Below, in pieces: positions 52,665 to 61,033 of a stretch of 64,000 nucleotides of DNA. The position numbers were made by a program, and so were the translations under genes. Below the pieces are notes generated by a model that ran no database searches, had not been told where the DNA came from, and worked only from the letters and a program-made list of their open reading frames with translations. The DNA lies in assembly GCA_022843745.1 (NCBI GenBank), contig JALHNB010000014.1, positions 79,511 through 143,510 of the forward strand, written 5' to 3'. The stretch is from Anaerolineae bacterium (lineage in GTDB: Bacteria; Chloroflexota; Anaerolineae; Aggregatilineales; Phototrophicaceae). Every line of letters starts with the position of its first letter. Within the stretch, counting starts at the first letter, position 1.

Positions 52665-55277
52665 TTAAAGATATGGCAATGATTCCTGCACAGACTCATG
52701 AATGGGTAAATGCAAGCGAAAAACACTGCCTTCACCATGAACACTTTCCACTTCAATCCTGCCCTGGTGGAGTTCCACAATTTTCTTGACCATCGTTAAC
52801 CCCAATCCAGCGCCGCTGTTGTTGCCAGTTCTGGCCTCATTAATTTTATAAAACCGATCAAAAATTCGATCAACATTCTCTGAATTAATGCCAACACCGC
52901 TATCACGGATTTCAATAGCAACGTTCTCAGCGCTTGAAAAAGTGCGTATCGTGATCGTGCCATTTTCACTGGTGTAGAGGATAGCGTTTTCAAGCAGATT
53001 TTCAATCGCATGATGAATATATTCGTAATGAGCCTGTATAGCGGGTAGCTGCGGTTGGAGATTAAGCGTGATGTGAATCTGTTTAGCAGTGGCCTGGTTA
53101 TCGAGGTTTAACTTAACATTTTCGATAATTTGATTCACTTGGAGAGATGTAGTTCCTAGGTCTGTTGAACTATCCAGCTTTGCCATCATGTGCAGTTGGT
53201 CTATCAGGCGGTTGAGCTGCCAGACGCGCGTTTCGATCATCTCGAAATAGCGCCTTTGTTTTTCAGGCTCGGTTTGTCTTTGCGCCAGATAGACGCTGGT
53301 GCTGATGGTGGATAGCGGTGTTCGTAACTCGTGCGAGGTATTTGTGATGAAATCCGAGAGCATATGGACTTTCTCTTTTTCAACATGGAGTTCGATCGCC
53401 TGCTGTTGAGCTTTTTTGCGATCCGTAATATCTTCGCTGATGCCAGCAATACGGTAAATTTGCCCGTCCTCATCAATAACTGGGAAGGCGCGTGAATGAA
53501 CCCATCGCACTTCTCCATCGGGTCGGATCACACGGTACTCAATATTGTAGTGACCGGACATCATTTTTGATACACGCTCAGTGATAACCTGCTCACGATC
53601 TTCGGGATGCACACTATCGAGAAAAGATAAAGGATTCGCGTACATACTTTCGCACGTCTGTCCCCAGATAACCTCATACGCCGGGCTAATGTAAAGCACT
53701 TCCGTGAAGTCCGGCTTAATCATCCAGAATGCGTAATCGATATTCTCGGCCAGTTGGCGGAAGCGTTGTTCACGCTCGCTTAATTGCGACTCAATAGTTT
53801 TGCGATCCGTGATATCGATAATTGTGCCAAAGTATCCGGTGAGGACATGATCTGCATTACGCAGCGCAACGATGCTGCCCAAAACCCAGATCGTTTCACC
53901 CGTAGACTTTTGAAATCGATATTCGACGTTGAATTCGCGCTCTGCATACGCGGTAGTTAACCAGACAGCGAAAACCATATCACGATCATCAGGATGCAGT
54001 GCCATAGTCCAGCCTGAACCGAGCGCTTTTATTTCCGAAAACCCGGTAATTTCGCTCCATCGCTGGTTGACAAAAATACATTCGCCCTCAGCATCCGTTT
54101 GGATGATGCCCACAGGGGAGTAAGTCACCAGTGTGCGAAAGCGCTCCTCGCTCTCCCGCATCTCTTTATTTGCCAATTTGCGCTGGGTAATATCCTGTAT
54201 GACAAACATCGCACTGGTGATACCCTCTGAAGGGTCTGAAATGGGGACAACACGCGCACTATAAGTCAGGTCTTCAATTTGCCGCTCAAATTCGGGCATC
54301 TCGCCTTCAAAGGCTGCATGGAGAGAAGATTCGATCACCTCACTGAACGGAGAGGCCAAGACCTCGGTGAGAAGTTTGCTCTCAAGCTCTTCAGTGCTAT
54401 AGCCTGTTTTTTTCAGGAATGGACCCTCAGCGAGCAGATAGCGCAAATCGCGATCATAGAGGATAACCGCCATATCCGGCAAATTTTTGATGAGTGTTCG
54501 ATAAAGCGCCTGGCTTCGTTGTAGTGCAGCTTCTGCTTGCTTTCGTTCCTCAATCTCGTTAGTCAGCTTGAGATGTTCCTGGCGTATCTGACGCTCCATA
54601 GGGCGGAAAATAAACCAGCCGACAATGAGGAGCAGGCCGAGGATGCTGATAAAAGTCAGAAATTCTCGTTGCTCCAGGATGACAGTCGTTGCAATGCTTT
54701 CAGCCGTATATTGATTGACCACTGTGTCTAATAGACTTAGCAGACCAGGTGCGTTGTTCACAATATATGACAGGTGAATATCATCTGACATCGGATCAGG
54801 AACCCGCACTAAGGCCTGTACCGATGATAAGTAATCGGCTACCTGCGTATCGAGCGCAAAGGGCGGATCAAAATACATCGCGCGGATTTCAGGCGATAAA
54901 ATCTGTCCTGATAAATTGGTATCAGGGTTGTCATCAATCAAGCGTGTATGTGCTGTTCCCATCTCAGCAGCCTGATCGAGCAGTTGCGTGCGTAAATTTT
55001 CTCGTGTGCTGCCGGGTGGCGATTGGACAAGCTGTAACGAGAGCAGGGCGATTCTTTGGGAGAACATGCGCTGTTGTCCAGCGGCATTCATAACAACGGC
55101 GATCCGGCGCTGATTGACAGTCTCCTCATTCAAGGCGACATAACTGAACAGCGATAGCAACGCAATCAGGATCAACGCACTGGCGTAAGAAAGCGTGACC
55201 CTGTTGACTGGAGAATTGGGAAGCGCAAATTTACTATTGGATAGTTCTTGTTTGCGCGGATTTAAGGGTGAATACAT
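52665..55277 (-). CDS. Multi-PAS sensor histidine kinase with PilJ-like sensor
   Basis: The 870-residue protein likely starts at ATG 55277; an upstream start at 55385 would add a hydrophobic stretch. Two membrane helices (about 28-50 and 205-225) flank an exported helical sensor with AAGQQRMFSQRIALLS, typical of the type IV pili methyl-accepting/PilJ or NarX-like input. Three PAS/PAC units follow (near 255-370, 375-500 and 500-625), each ending in DIT(Q/D)RK. The kinase core has the H box NTSHELRTPLSTIS, then N box ENLLENAILYTSE, G1 IRDSGVGI and G2 GAGLGLTMVKKIVE. No response regulator gene is adjacent. Confidence 0.88.
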   Translation of the reverse strand: MYSPLNPRKQELSNSKFALPNSPVNRVTLSYASALILIALLSLFSYVALNEETVNQRRIAVVMNAAGQQRMFSQRIALLSLQLVQSPPGSTRENLRTQLLDQAAEMGTAHTRLIDDNPDTNLSGQILSPEIRAMYFDPPFALDTQVADYLSSVQALVRVPDPMSDDIHLSYIVNNAPGLLSLLDTVVNQYTAESIATTVILEQREFLTFISILGLLLIVGWFIFRPMERQIRQEHLKLTNEIEERKQAEAALQRSQALYRTLIKNLPDMAVILYDRDLRYLLAEGPFLKKTGYSTEELESKLLTEVLASPFSEVIESSLHAAFEGEMPEFERQIEDLTYSARVVPISDPSEGITSAMFVIQDITQRKLANKEMRESEERFRTLVTYSPVGIIQTDAEGECIFVNQRWSEITGFSEIKALGSGWTMALHPDDRDMVFAVWLTTAYAEREFNVEYRFQKSTGETIWVLGSIVALRNADHVLTGYFGTIIDITDRKTIESQLSEREQRFRQLAENIDYAFWMIKPDFTEVLYISPAYEVIWGQTCESMYANPLSFLDSVHPEDREQVITERVSKMMSGHYNIEYRVIRPDGEVRWVHSRAFPVIDEDGQIYRIAGISEDITDRKKAQQQAIELHVEKEKVHMLSDFITNTSHELRTPLSTISTSVYLAQRQTEPEKQRRYFEMIETRVWQLNRLIDQLHMMAKLDSSTDLGTTSLQVNQIIENVKLNLDNQATAKQIHITLNLQPQLPAIQAHYEYIHHAIENLLENAILYTSENGTITIRTFSSAENVAIEIRDSGVGINSENVDRIFDRFYKINEARTGNNSGAGLGLTMVKKIVELHQGRIEVESVHGEGSVFRLHLPIHESVQESLPYL

Positions 55278-55416
55278 CGGCAAACCTAAAAGATCATTTG
55301 ATAGTCCAATGATAAACGATTCGAATGTAAAAAGTATGAAAATTGGTATCCAAATCACCTTTGTTGTGCTATAGTCGGGCATCATTATTCGCTAAAAACA
55401 TACCGAAATCACTTCC

Positions 55417-56883
55417 ATGACCCAATTAACTGAACTGACGATCACACAAGCGTTAGAAAAATTGCGCGGTGGCGAGATTTCCGCTGTCGAACTCACCCGC
55501 GCTTATTTAAACCAAATCGAACGACTGGACAGCCAGATCAACGCCTATCTCACGGTGACGGCTGAGGGTGCGCTCAAAGCGGCTGAAAACGCGGATCAAC
55601 AACGCGCTGCCGGAGAGAGTAAACCGCTGCTCGGCGTACCACTGGCGATCAAAGATGTGCTTTCGACAGAGGGTGTTGAAACGACGTGCGGCTCGAAAAT
55701 CCTGAAGGGTTATCACCCTGTTTTCTCCGCGACTTGCATTCAACGGTTACAACAAGCAGGGATGGTGATGCTCGGCAAGACGAATATGGACGAGTTCGCG
55801 ATGGGTTCATCCACCGAAAATTCGGGCTTCTCCACCACGCGCAACCCCTGGGACTTAGAAGCTGTGCCGGGTGGCAGCAGCGGTGGCAGCGCGGCGGCTG
55901 TCGCGGCTGGTATGGCGGCAGGGTCTTTGGGAACCGATACGGGCGGCAGTATCCGGCAGCCGGGGTCGTTCTGCGGTATCGCGGCGCTCAAGCCCAGCTA
56001 CGGGCGGGTATCGCGTTACGGATTGATCGCGTTCGGTTCGTCGCTGGACTGCCCTGGGCCGATGGCGCGTTCTGTGGAAGATGTCGCGCGAATTTTGCAG
56101 GTGATGGCTGGTCATGACCCGCTTGATTCGACCAGTATGCCGCTGGATGTGCCGGATTACGTGGCAGCCCTAAAAGGCGATGTCAACGGCCTGCGAATCG
56201 GCATTCCCAAAGAGTATTTTATTGCGGGTATTCAGCCGGAAGTCGAGCAAGCAGTTCGCGCGGCCTGCGCTCATCTGGAATCGCTCGGCGCGAAAATTGT
56301 CGAGATCAGCCTGCCGCACACCGACTACAGCCTGCCGACCTATTACATCATTGCCCCGGCGGAAGCCAGCGCCAACCTCGCTCGTTATGATGGTATTCGC
56401 TTCGGTCAGCGCGTTGATAAAGGCGAAATGTGGCCGACCTATAAAGCCACACGCGGACAAGGTTTTGGCGCGGAAGTCAAACGCCGCATTATGATCGGCA
56501 CTTATGTGCTCTCCGCGGGCTACTATGATGCTTATTATGGCAAAGCCCAGGCTGTCCGCACGCTCATCAAGCAGGATTTTGAGCAGGCCTTCGAAAAAGT
56601 AGACATCATCGCAGCGCCTACCGCGCCGACAACCGCTTTCAAACTGGGGCAAAATACGGATGACCCGATTCAGATGTATCTCGGTGATGTGTTCACGCTG
56701 CCCGCCAGTCTCGCCGGTATTCCCGGACTGAATGTGCCGTGCGGCTTCGATCAGAAAAATCTGCCGATTGGGATGCAGTTGATCGCCCCGGCCTTCCGCG
56801 AAGATTTGCTGCTGCGCGTGGGGCATGTTTATGAACAATCGACGGAATGGCATACTCGTAGACCCGGTCTGGTCGTAGGATGA
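55417..56883 (+). CDS. gatA: Glutamyl-tRNA(Gln) amidotransferase subunit A
   Basis: The 488-residue amidase-signature protein has the catalytic Lys in LAIKDVLSTEG near 77, the cis-Ser in PGGSSGGSAAAVAAG and the nucleophile Ser in TDTGGSIRQPGSFCG near 175. The C-terminal part (PTAPTTAFKLG; GIPGLNVPCGF; IGMQLIAPAF) is typical of GatA. GatA supplies ammonia from glutamine for converting Glu-tRNA(Gln) or Asp-tRNA(Asn). gatB and gatC are not adjacent. It starts 139 bases from the divergent kinase gene. Confidence 0.93.
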   Translation: MTQLTELTITQALEKLRGGEISAVELTRAYLNQIERLDSQINAYLTVTAEGALKAAENADQQRAAGESKPLLGVPLAIKDVLSTEGVETTCGSKILKGYHPVFSATCIQRLQQAGMVMLGKTNMDEFAMGSSTENSGFSTTRNPWDLEAVPGGSSGGSAAAVAAGMAAGSLGTDTGGSIRQPGSFCGIAALKPSYGRVSRYGLIAFGSSLDCPGPMARSVEDVARILQVMAGHDPLDSTSMPLDVPDYVAALKGDVNGLRIGIPKEYFIAGIQPEVEQAVRAACAHLESLGAKIVEISLPHTDYSLPTYYIIAPAEASANLARYDGIRFGQRVDKGEMWPTYKATRGQGFGAEVKRRIMIGTYVLSAGYYDAYYGKAQAVRTLIKQDFEQAFEKVDIIAAPTAPTTAFKLGQNTDDPIQMYLGDVFTLPASLAGIPGLNVPCGFDQKNLPIGMQLIAPAFREDLLLRVGHVYEQSTEWHTRRPGLVVG

Positions 56884-56985
56884 AGCCACTAGACCAAGTT
56901 TGGGCGTGGCATGAAGCCATTGGCTCGATTCGATTTACAATAGATGTAACAGACGCTTTAACGATCAGAAAGAGGTTCTAAATTC

Positions 56986-57831
56986 ATGTTAGAGCAAGAA
57001 CAAGTTCACCATCAACTCTATCCAATCTCCCAACCGGGGACAATGACGGAGATGGATAAATTCGTCTTCGACGCCTTCGGTTATATTCTTATCGAAGATG
57101 TGCTTTCGCTGGATGAATGCGAAGAAGTATTGGAAGCCGCCAAACGCCTGCATAAAGATGGGCCAAAAGACCGCCTGCATCAAATCGGGCGCGGCTTCGA
57201 AACCGAGCAAGCCATCGAGAACCTGATCGACCATCCCGCCGTGCTGCCGAAAATTCGCGGCATTCTGGGTGATCGTTTTGTGCTTCAGGCCGCGTGGTGT
57301 ACGATTCAGCCCGCCGGGAGCCAGAGTGTAGGCTGGCATCAGGACGGTTCTGGCGCAGTCGAGTTCCGCAATCTCGGCGTGTATCCACTGCCGCTGCTGC
57401 AACTACGCGCCAGCTTTAACCTGACTGACCAATCGCAGCATTTCATGGGTAACATGATGCTGATTCCTGGCAGTCATCACGGTCAGGTTCGCCTGCCAGA
57501 TTCGGCGCGTAAAGAAATTTATGCCTCGCCGATCCAGCATATTGTCACCTGCAAACCGGGTGCTGTTCTGATTTTCCACAACGGTGTGTGGCATTCGCCC
57601 ATGCCCAACCATATGGACTATGACCGCTATAACATGCACTACATCTACAGCCCACCCTGGCTGCGCCGATCAGATCGTGACGCGACTGACCCGGCCTTCC
57701 TGGAACGCACGACCCCGCTGCGCCGTGCGCTGATGGGTGATTATGCCCGCCCGGATGTGCCGTTCGGTGGTGGTTTCCCCGCTATTCCGTTCGACGATGA
57801 AGCAAACGGCAACGGTAACGGCAAAGCCTAA
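56986..57831 (+). CDS. Phytanoyl-CoA dioxygenase (PhyH)-family protein
   Basis: The 281-residue protein has the Fe(II)/2-oxoglutarate facial triad: HQD in GWHQDGSGAVEF near 119 and the distal His in HNGVWHSPMPNH near 200, with an Arg candidate in YDRYNMHYIY. The N terminus reads FDAFGYILIEDVLSLDECEEV, usual for PhyH proteins. It probably hydroxylates a small molecule. The last residues (DEANGNGNGKA) are a flexible tail. AGAGG lies upstream of ATG 56986. Confidence 0.85.
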   Translation: MLEQEQVHHQLYPISQPGTMTEMDKFVFDAFGYILIEDVLSLDECEEVLEAAKRLHKDGPKDRLHQIGRGFETEQAIENLIDHPAVLPKIRGILGDRFVLQAAWCTIQPAGSQSVGWHQDGSGAVEFRNLGVYPLPLLQLRASFNLTDQSQHFMGNMMLIPGSHHGQVRLPDSARKEIYASPIQHIVTCKPGAVLIFHNGVWHSPMPNHMDYDRYNMHYIYSPPWLRRSDRDATDPAFLERTTPLRRALMGDYARPDVPFGGGFPAIPFDDEANGNGNGKA

Positions 57832-57840
57832 ATATTAATT

Positions 57841-57908
57841 GAACCACAGCGGCACGGAGGACACGGAGAAATTTAAATCCTCTGTGCGCTCTGTGTCTCT
57901 GTGGTTCG
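57841..57908. repeat. GAACCACAG...CTGTGGTTC inverted repeat
   Basis: GAACCACAG and CTGTGGTTC end a 68-base imperfect palindrome rich in CACGGAG/CTCTGTG words. It fills the gap between two convergent genes and looks like a widespread small repeat; it may also terminate transcription. Confidence 0.65.
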
Positions 57909-57912
57909 ATAT

Positions 57913-59349
57913 TTACGGCAGCAGCAGCGGACGAATCACCCGTAGAATCAGGTAAACATCAAAGGGGATGAGCAGCGCGTAAGCCGCAAAGGGCAGCCAT
58001 TTTGCCCAATCCCATTTCCCCAGCAGCAAACGCCACCACGCATCCAGCCCCAGCGCCATCAATATGCCAAACGGAATCAGCCCAGGGAACAGATAGCGTC
58101 CTTGAAACTGCAAAAATACGGTGTTGTAGTAGACGAACGCGAGCACCGCCAGCACCAGAGTCAGCCACAAAATCAGCCATGCGCTGCGTTGATGTGTATT
58201 ATCATTCGACAAGGGCGCACGGCTGTGCGCCCCTACAAATTCTCGTTTTGTGTCAGAACGCCGCAAAATGAATCTGTCCACCAACAATCCGCCAACGACG
58301 ACCAGCAGCAACCCCTGGAAAATGCGATACATCCAACCTTGCAGCGGCAGCGCCATCCAGCCGAACTGCCCCCAAAAGCTGTTAAACGTATCGTTTATCG
58401 CCCTGCTGATATATGCATCTTGACCATTTTCAACGATGAATTGGGCGGTACGCATCTGATCGGCGACCACAAGGTCGTGCGCCCGTAAGCCGAGAAAATC
58501 GGGAAAGCCATATACGCCGAAATTTCGCAGCCACCATACGCTGCCGAGAATCAGGGCGGGTATGAAAAAAAGCGCGAGAGTCGTGAGTAAATTGCGTAGG
58601 GGCGACGCATGCGTCGCCCCTACAGAGGTATCATTTTTGCGTTCATTCCACCAGCGCATAAAAATCGCCAACGGAACAACTCCGGCCAGAAAATAACCCG
58701 TCGATTTGGTGACGAATATCAAGCCGACGAGAAGCCCTAATATAAGTTCAGGCGGGATTCTTGTTAATCCTGTAGGGGCGGGTCTCAGACCCGCCCTTGC
58801 ATCGGACGATTTTATATACCGAATGGATGCCAGCAAGGTGAGGCCGATCAGCAGTTCCGCAAGGCCATCATTATTGACCGCCGAGAGCATTGCCATGTGC
58901 TGCGGCAGAAACGCGACGAATGCCGCCGCTGCCAGCGCGACTTCAGGGCGATCCGGCAGCATCACCGATGAGATGCGATAGGCACACCACAGCACACCTG
59001 CGCCGAACAGCACCGAGAGCAGGCGCAGTGCGATCAGATTGCCGTTCGTCACGCTGAAAACTGGTGCGGCGATTAGATAATAAAGCGGCGGCTGATGATC
59101 TTCATATTGAATCGTATCGAGTCTGTCGAGCAGATCAGGAGCGAAACGTGCGCTGGTCAATTCACCTTGATAGGCCTGCTGCCAATCGCCGACTTCAATG
59201 ACTGGAAAGCCGCCATTTTCGGCAACCTGACGAATGTAGTTGTAATGGGCGGGTTCGTCGGGCGCTTGCCAATCCGGTGTAAGGGCGGCGAATAATGTAC
59301 CGACGATGAGATAAGCGACCAATAAGAGTACAAAAAAAATACGCGTCAC
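57913..59349 (-). CDS. DUF2142-like multi-pass membrane protein with three repeat-encoded inserts
   Basis: The 478-residue protein starts at GTG 59349, overlapping the stop of the thioesterase gene (GTGA). About eleven membrane helices and the first exported loop (PDWQAPDEPAHYNYIRQ, QYEDHQPPLYYL) match DUF2142/GT39-like glycan transferases, with acidic residues placed for a lipid-linked sugar donor. Three loops carry peptides encoded by palindromic repeats: ARAGLRPAPTG (58772-58797), SVGATHASPL (58596-58623) and FVGAHSRAPL (58213-58236). All keep the frame and fall between predicted helices. Confidence 0.78.
   Translation of the reverse strand: MTRIFFVLLLVAYLIVGTLFAALTPDWQAPDEPAHYNYIRQVAENGGFPVIEVGDWQQAYQGELTSARFAPDLLDRLDTIQYEDHQPPLYYLIAAPVFSVTNGNLIALRLLSVLFGAGVLWCAYRISSVMLPDRPEVALAAAAFVAFLPQHMAMLSAVNNDGLAELLIGLTLLASIRYIKSSDARAGLRPAPTGLTRIPPELILGLLVGLIFVTKSTGYFLAGVVPLAIFMRWWNERKNDTSVGATHASPLRNLLTTLALFFIPALILGSVWWLRNFGVYGFPDFLGLRAHDLVVADQMRTAQFIVENGQDAYISRAINDTFNSFWGQFGWMALPLQGWMYRIFQGLLLVVVGGLLVDRFILRRSDTKREFVGAHSRAPLSNDNTHQRSAWLILWLTLVLAVLAFVYYNTVFLQFQGRYLFPGLIPFGILMALGLDAWWRLLLGKWDWAKWLPFAAYALLIPFDVYLILRVIRPLLLP
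58213..58236. repeat. GTAGGGGCGC-family palindrome inside a coding region
   Basis: GGGCGCAC and GTGCGCCCCTAC flank a short centre. On the minus strand it reads VGAHSRAP in a loop of the DUF2142-like protein. Confidence 0.75.
58596..58623. repeat. Perfect 28-base GTAGGGGCGACGC palindrome inside a coding region
   Basis: GTAGGGGCGACGCA and TGCGTCGCCCCTAC form a perfect palindrome. On the minus strand it reads VGATHASP in the DUF2142-like protein. Confidence 0.85.
58772..58797. repeat. GTAGGGGCGGGTC-family palindrome inside a coding region
   Basis: GTAGGGGCGGGTCT and AGACCCGCCCT form a near-perfect palindrome, encoding GLRPAPT on the minus strand. The same sequence type occurs between genes at 10477-10545. 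Confidence 0.8.
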
Positions 59350-59843
59350 GGTTTCATCGCTCCACAAACAGGGGCATCCCAATCCAGCCGCATGTGTTCT
59401 GCCAGCATCGCGTCGATCTGCGCAGCGATATTTTCAGGATACGGAGAGGTACGTCGGATATTGAGATCCGCGTGTGAATTCATCACTTCGAGCGTGGCGG
59501 CAAGTACGCTGCGCGTTTCATTGACCATGAACAGCAGGTAATGGAGACGCTTGGCTGAACGCCCCAACAAACGCGCACGAAAAACAACCGTATCGCCGAT
59601 ATGCACTTCGTTGAGGAACTGCGTATGGTGTTCGAGGTCGAAGCCGCCAGCGTGATTTTGCTCGTAATAATCCATCGATAGGCCGAGGCGATCAAACAGC
59701 GGAATTCCAGCTTCATCGAACAGTGCGATATACCAGCGCATATTCATATGCCCCATCGCATCGCGATATTCATCAGGAATGGTTATACGATAAACCAGTG
59801 GTAGGCTTTCGAGTTTTTCAAGCGGGATTGCGGGAGGACGCAT
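59346..59843 (-). CDS. Hotdog-fold acyl-CoA thioesterase
   Basis: The 165-residue protein starts at ATG 59843 with GGAG upstream. It has the 4HBT pattern: a first strand (LVYRITIPDEYRDAMGHMN), ALFDEAGIPLFDRLG with the acidic catalytic candidate on the hotdog helix, and strand pairs DTVVFRARLLG and SVLAATLEVMNSH. It hydrolyses fatty acyl-CoA or similar thioesters by inference. Its stop overlaps the start of the DUF2142-like gene. Confidence 0.78.
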   Translation of the reverse strand: MRPPAIPLEKLESLPLVYRITIPDEYRDAMGHMNMRWYIALFDEAGIPLFDRLGLSMDYYEQNHAGGFDLEHHTQFLNEVHIGDTVVFRARLLGRSAKRLHYLLFMVNETRSVLAATLEVMNSHADLNIRRTSPYPENIAAQIDAMLAEHMRLDWDAPVCGAMKP

Positions 59844-59861
59844 CGTGCTTTCTCCATGTGG

Positions 59862-59919
59862 ATGCCAAACGGCGGTAGTTTAACACATAGATGCGAAACG
59901 GCAGTAAGTTTACAACACA
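59862..59919. repeat. Imperfect direct repeat upstream of the thioesterase gene
   Basis: ATGCCAAACGGCGGTAGTTT at 59862 recurs as ATGCGAAACGGCAGTAAGTT at 59891. The repeats lie in the divergent control region between the thioesterase and PPC-domain genes. Confidence 0.5.
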
Positions 59920-59990
59920 CTTAACTATCATCAGGAACTAAAACAGCATATGCTAGGAGGAATAGTGCTGCTCAAAAAAGGGAAATTTGC

Positions 59991-60908
59991 ATGTCCAGCC
60001 AAAGACTAAAACAGGCTTATGAGCTGATTAAAGCGAATAAAAAGCAAGATGCGGTTGATATACTTTTGCCCATTTTGAAATTTGATGACAAAAATGCCGA
60101 TGCCTGGTGGCTGATGGCAAACGCGCTGGAAGCTCCCGACGAGATTCGTGAAGCGCTGGAAAACGTCTTACGCTCGCGTCCGTCGCATGATAAAGCGCGA
60201 CAAATGCTCGATAACGTCAATCTGCGCTATCCGCCCCCGGCAAGCCGTGATGAATTTGCATTCGAAGATGATCCTTTTGAGGTAGTTGATACGCCCGATG
60301 ATTACCAGCCGCGAGTCTATAAAAAAGGTGTCGGCGCTGTGCCTTTGGGTGAAGATGGCAAAGTCGTCGTCACCAAATCGAAGGGTAAGACAAGCCCCTG
60401 GGTGATTATCCTGGCAATTTTCGGTGTTTTTGGGTTGCTAGGCTGTCTCGCCTGCGTGGGGCTATCGGCTGCCGGGATTTCTATTTTTAATCAGGCGATC
60501 AGCGATCCGACTCTTCAGGCTGTCCTGCAAGAAATGCCGGAAATGCTTACGACTGTCGCGGCAAGTAGTAGCGATAATCAAACGCTGCCGGACGACTTGC
60601 AGATGCGCGGCACGATTGAGCCAGGGCAAACGGTGCGCGGCACGGTTGACACGTTTGACGATGACGGTTGGACATTTTCCGGCAGCGAGGAGAGGCAGAT
60701 CACCATTGAGTTAACCGGAGGCGGCGGTCTTGACCCACAGCTTTATCTTTATAATTCAGACAGGCAGCTTATCGCCGAAAACGACGACATCGAATTTATG
60801 GATAACACCAACTCACGCATTGAGTTAGCACTGCCCTACAGCGGAAATTATACGATTGTTGTCAGCGCGTTTGGCACTGGTGGCGATTACGAACTCACGG
60901 TGCGCTAG
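59991..60908 (+). CDS. TPR-like membrane protein with exported PPC domain
   Basis: The 305-residue protein has a cytoplasmic N-terminal helical repeat region (SSQRLKQAYELIKANKKQDAVDI; ALENVLRSRPSHDKARQML). A membrane helix lies near 135-160 (SPWVIILAIFGVFGLLGCLACVG). The C-terminal beta sandwich is of the bacterial pre-peptidase C-terminal (PPC) type (TVRGTVDTFDDDGWTF; YSGNYTIVVSAFGTGGDYEL). It is probably an envelope protein that senses or binds polymers outside and partners inside. No peptidase domain is present. Confidence 0.75.
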   Translation: MSSQRLKQAYELIKANKKQDAVDILLPILKFDDKNADAWWLMANALEAPDEIREALENVLRSRPSHDKARQMLDNVNLRYPPPASRDEFAFEDDPFEVVDTPDDYQPRVYKKGVGAVPLGEDGKVVVTKSKGKTSPWVIILAIFGVFGLLGCLACVGLSAAGISIFNQAISDPTLQAVLQEMPEMLTTVAASSSDNQTLPDDLQMRGTIEPGQTVRGTVDTFDDDGWTFSGSEERQITIELTGGGGLDPQLYLYNSDRQLIAENDDIEFMDNTNSRIELALPYSGNYTIVVSAFGTGGDYELTVR

Positions 60909-60974
60909 TCATTGACCAAACTAATTTCTAAAAGTTGGGCGACCCGCCGTGTCTCGCCTACGATGTACATGTTT

Positions 60975-60999
60975 GTAGGGGCGAAGCGCCGCTTCGCCC
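60975..60999. repeat. GTAGGGGCGAAGC-family palindrome downstream of dnaA
   Basis: GTAGGGGCGAAGC and GCTTCGCCC form a palindrome in the convergent gap between the PPC-domain gene and dnaA. A decayed copy (GGGCGACCCGCCGTGTCTCG) lies just upstream. Confidence 0.7.
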
Positions 61000-61033
61000 A
61001 ATATGATCTATCTTCAAGAATCATTGTGGTTAA

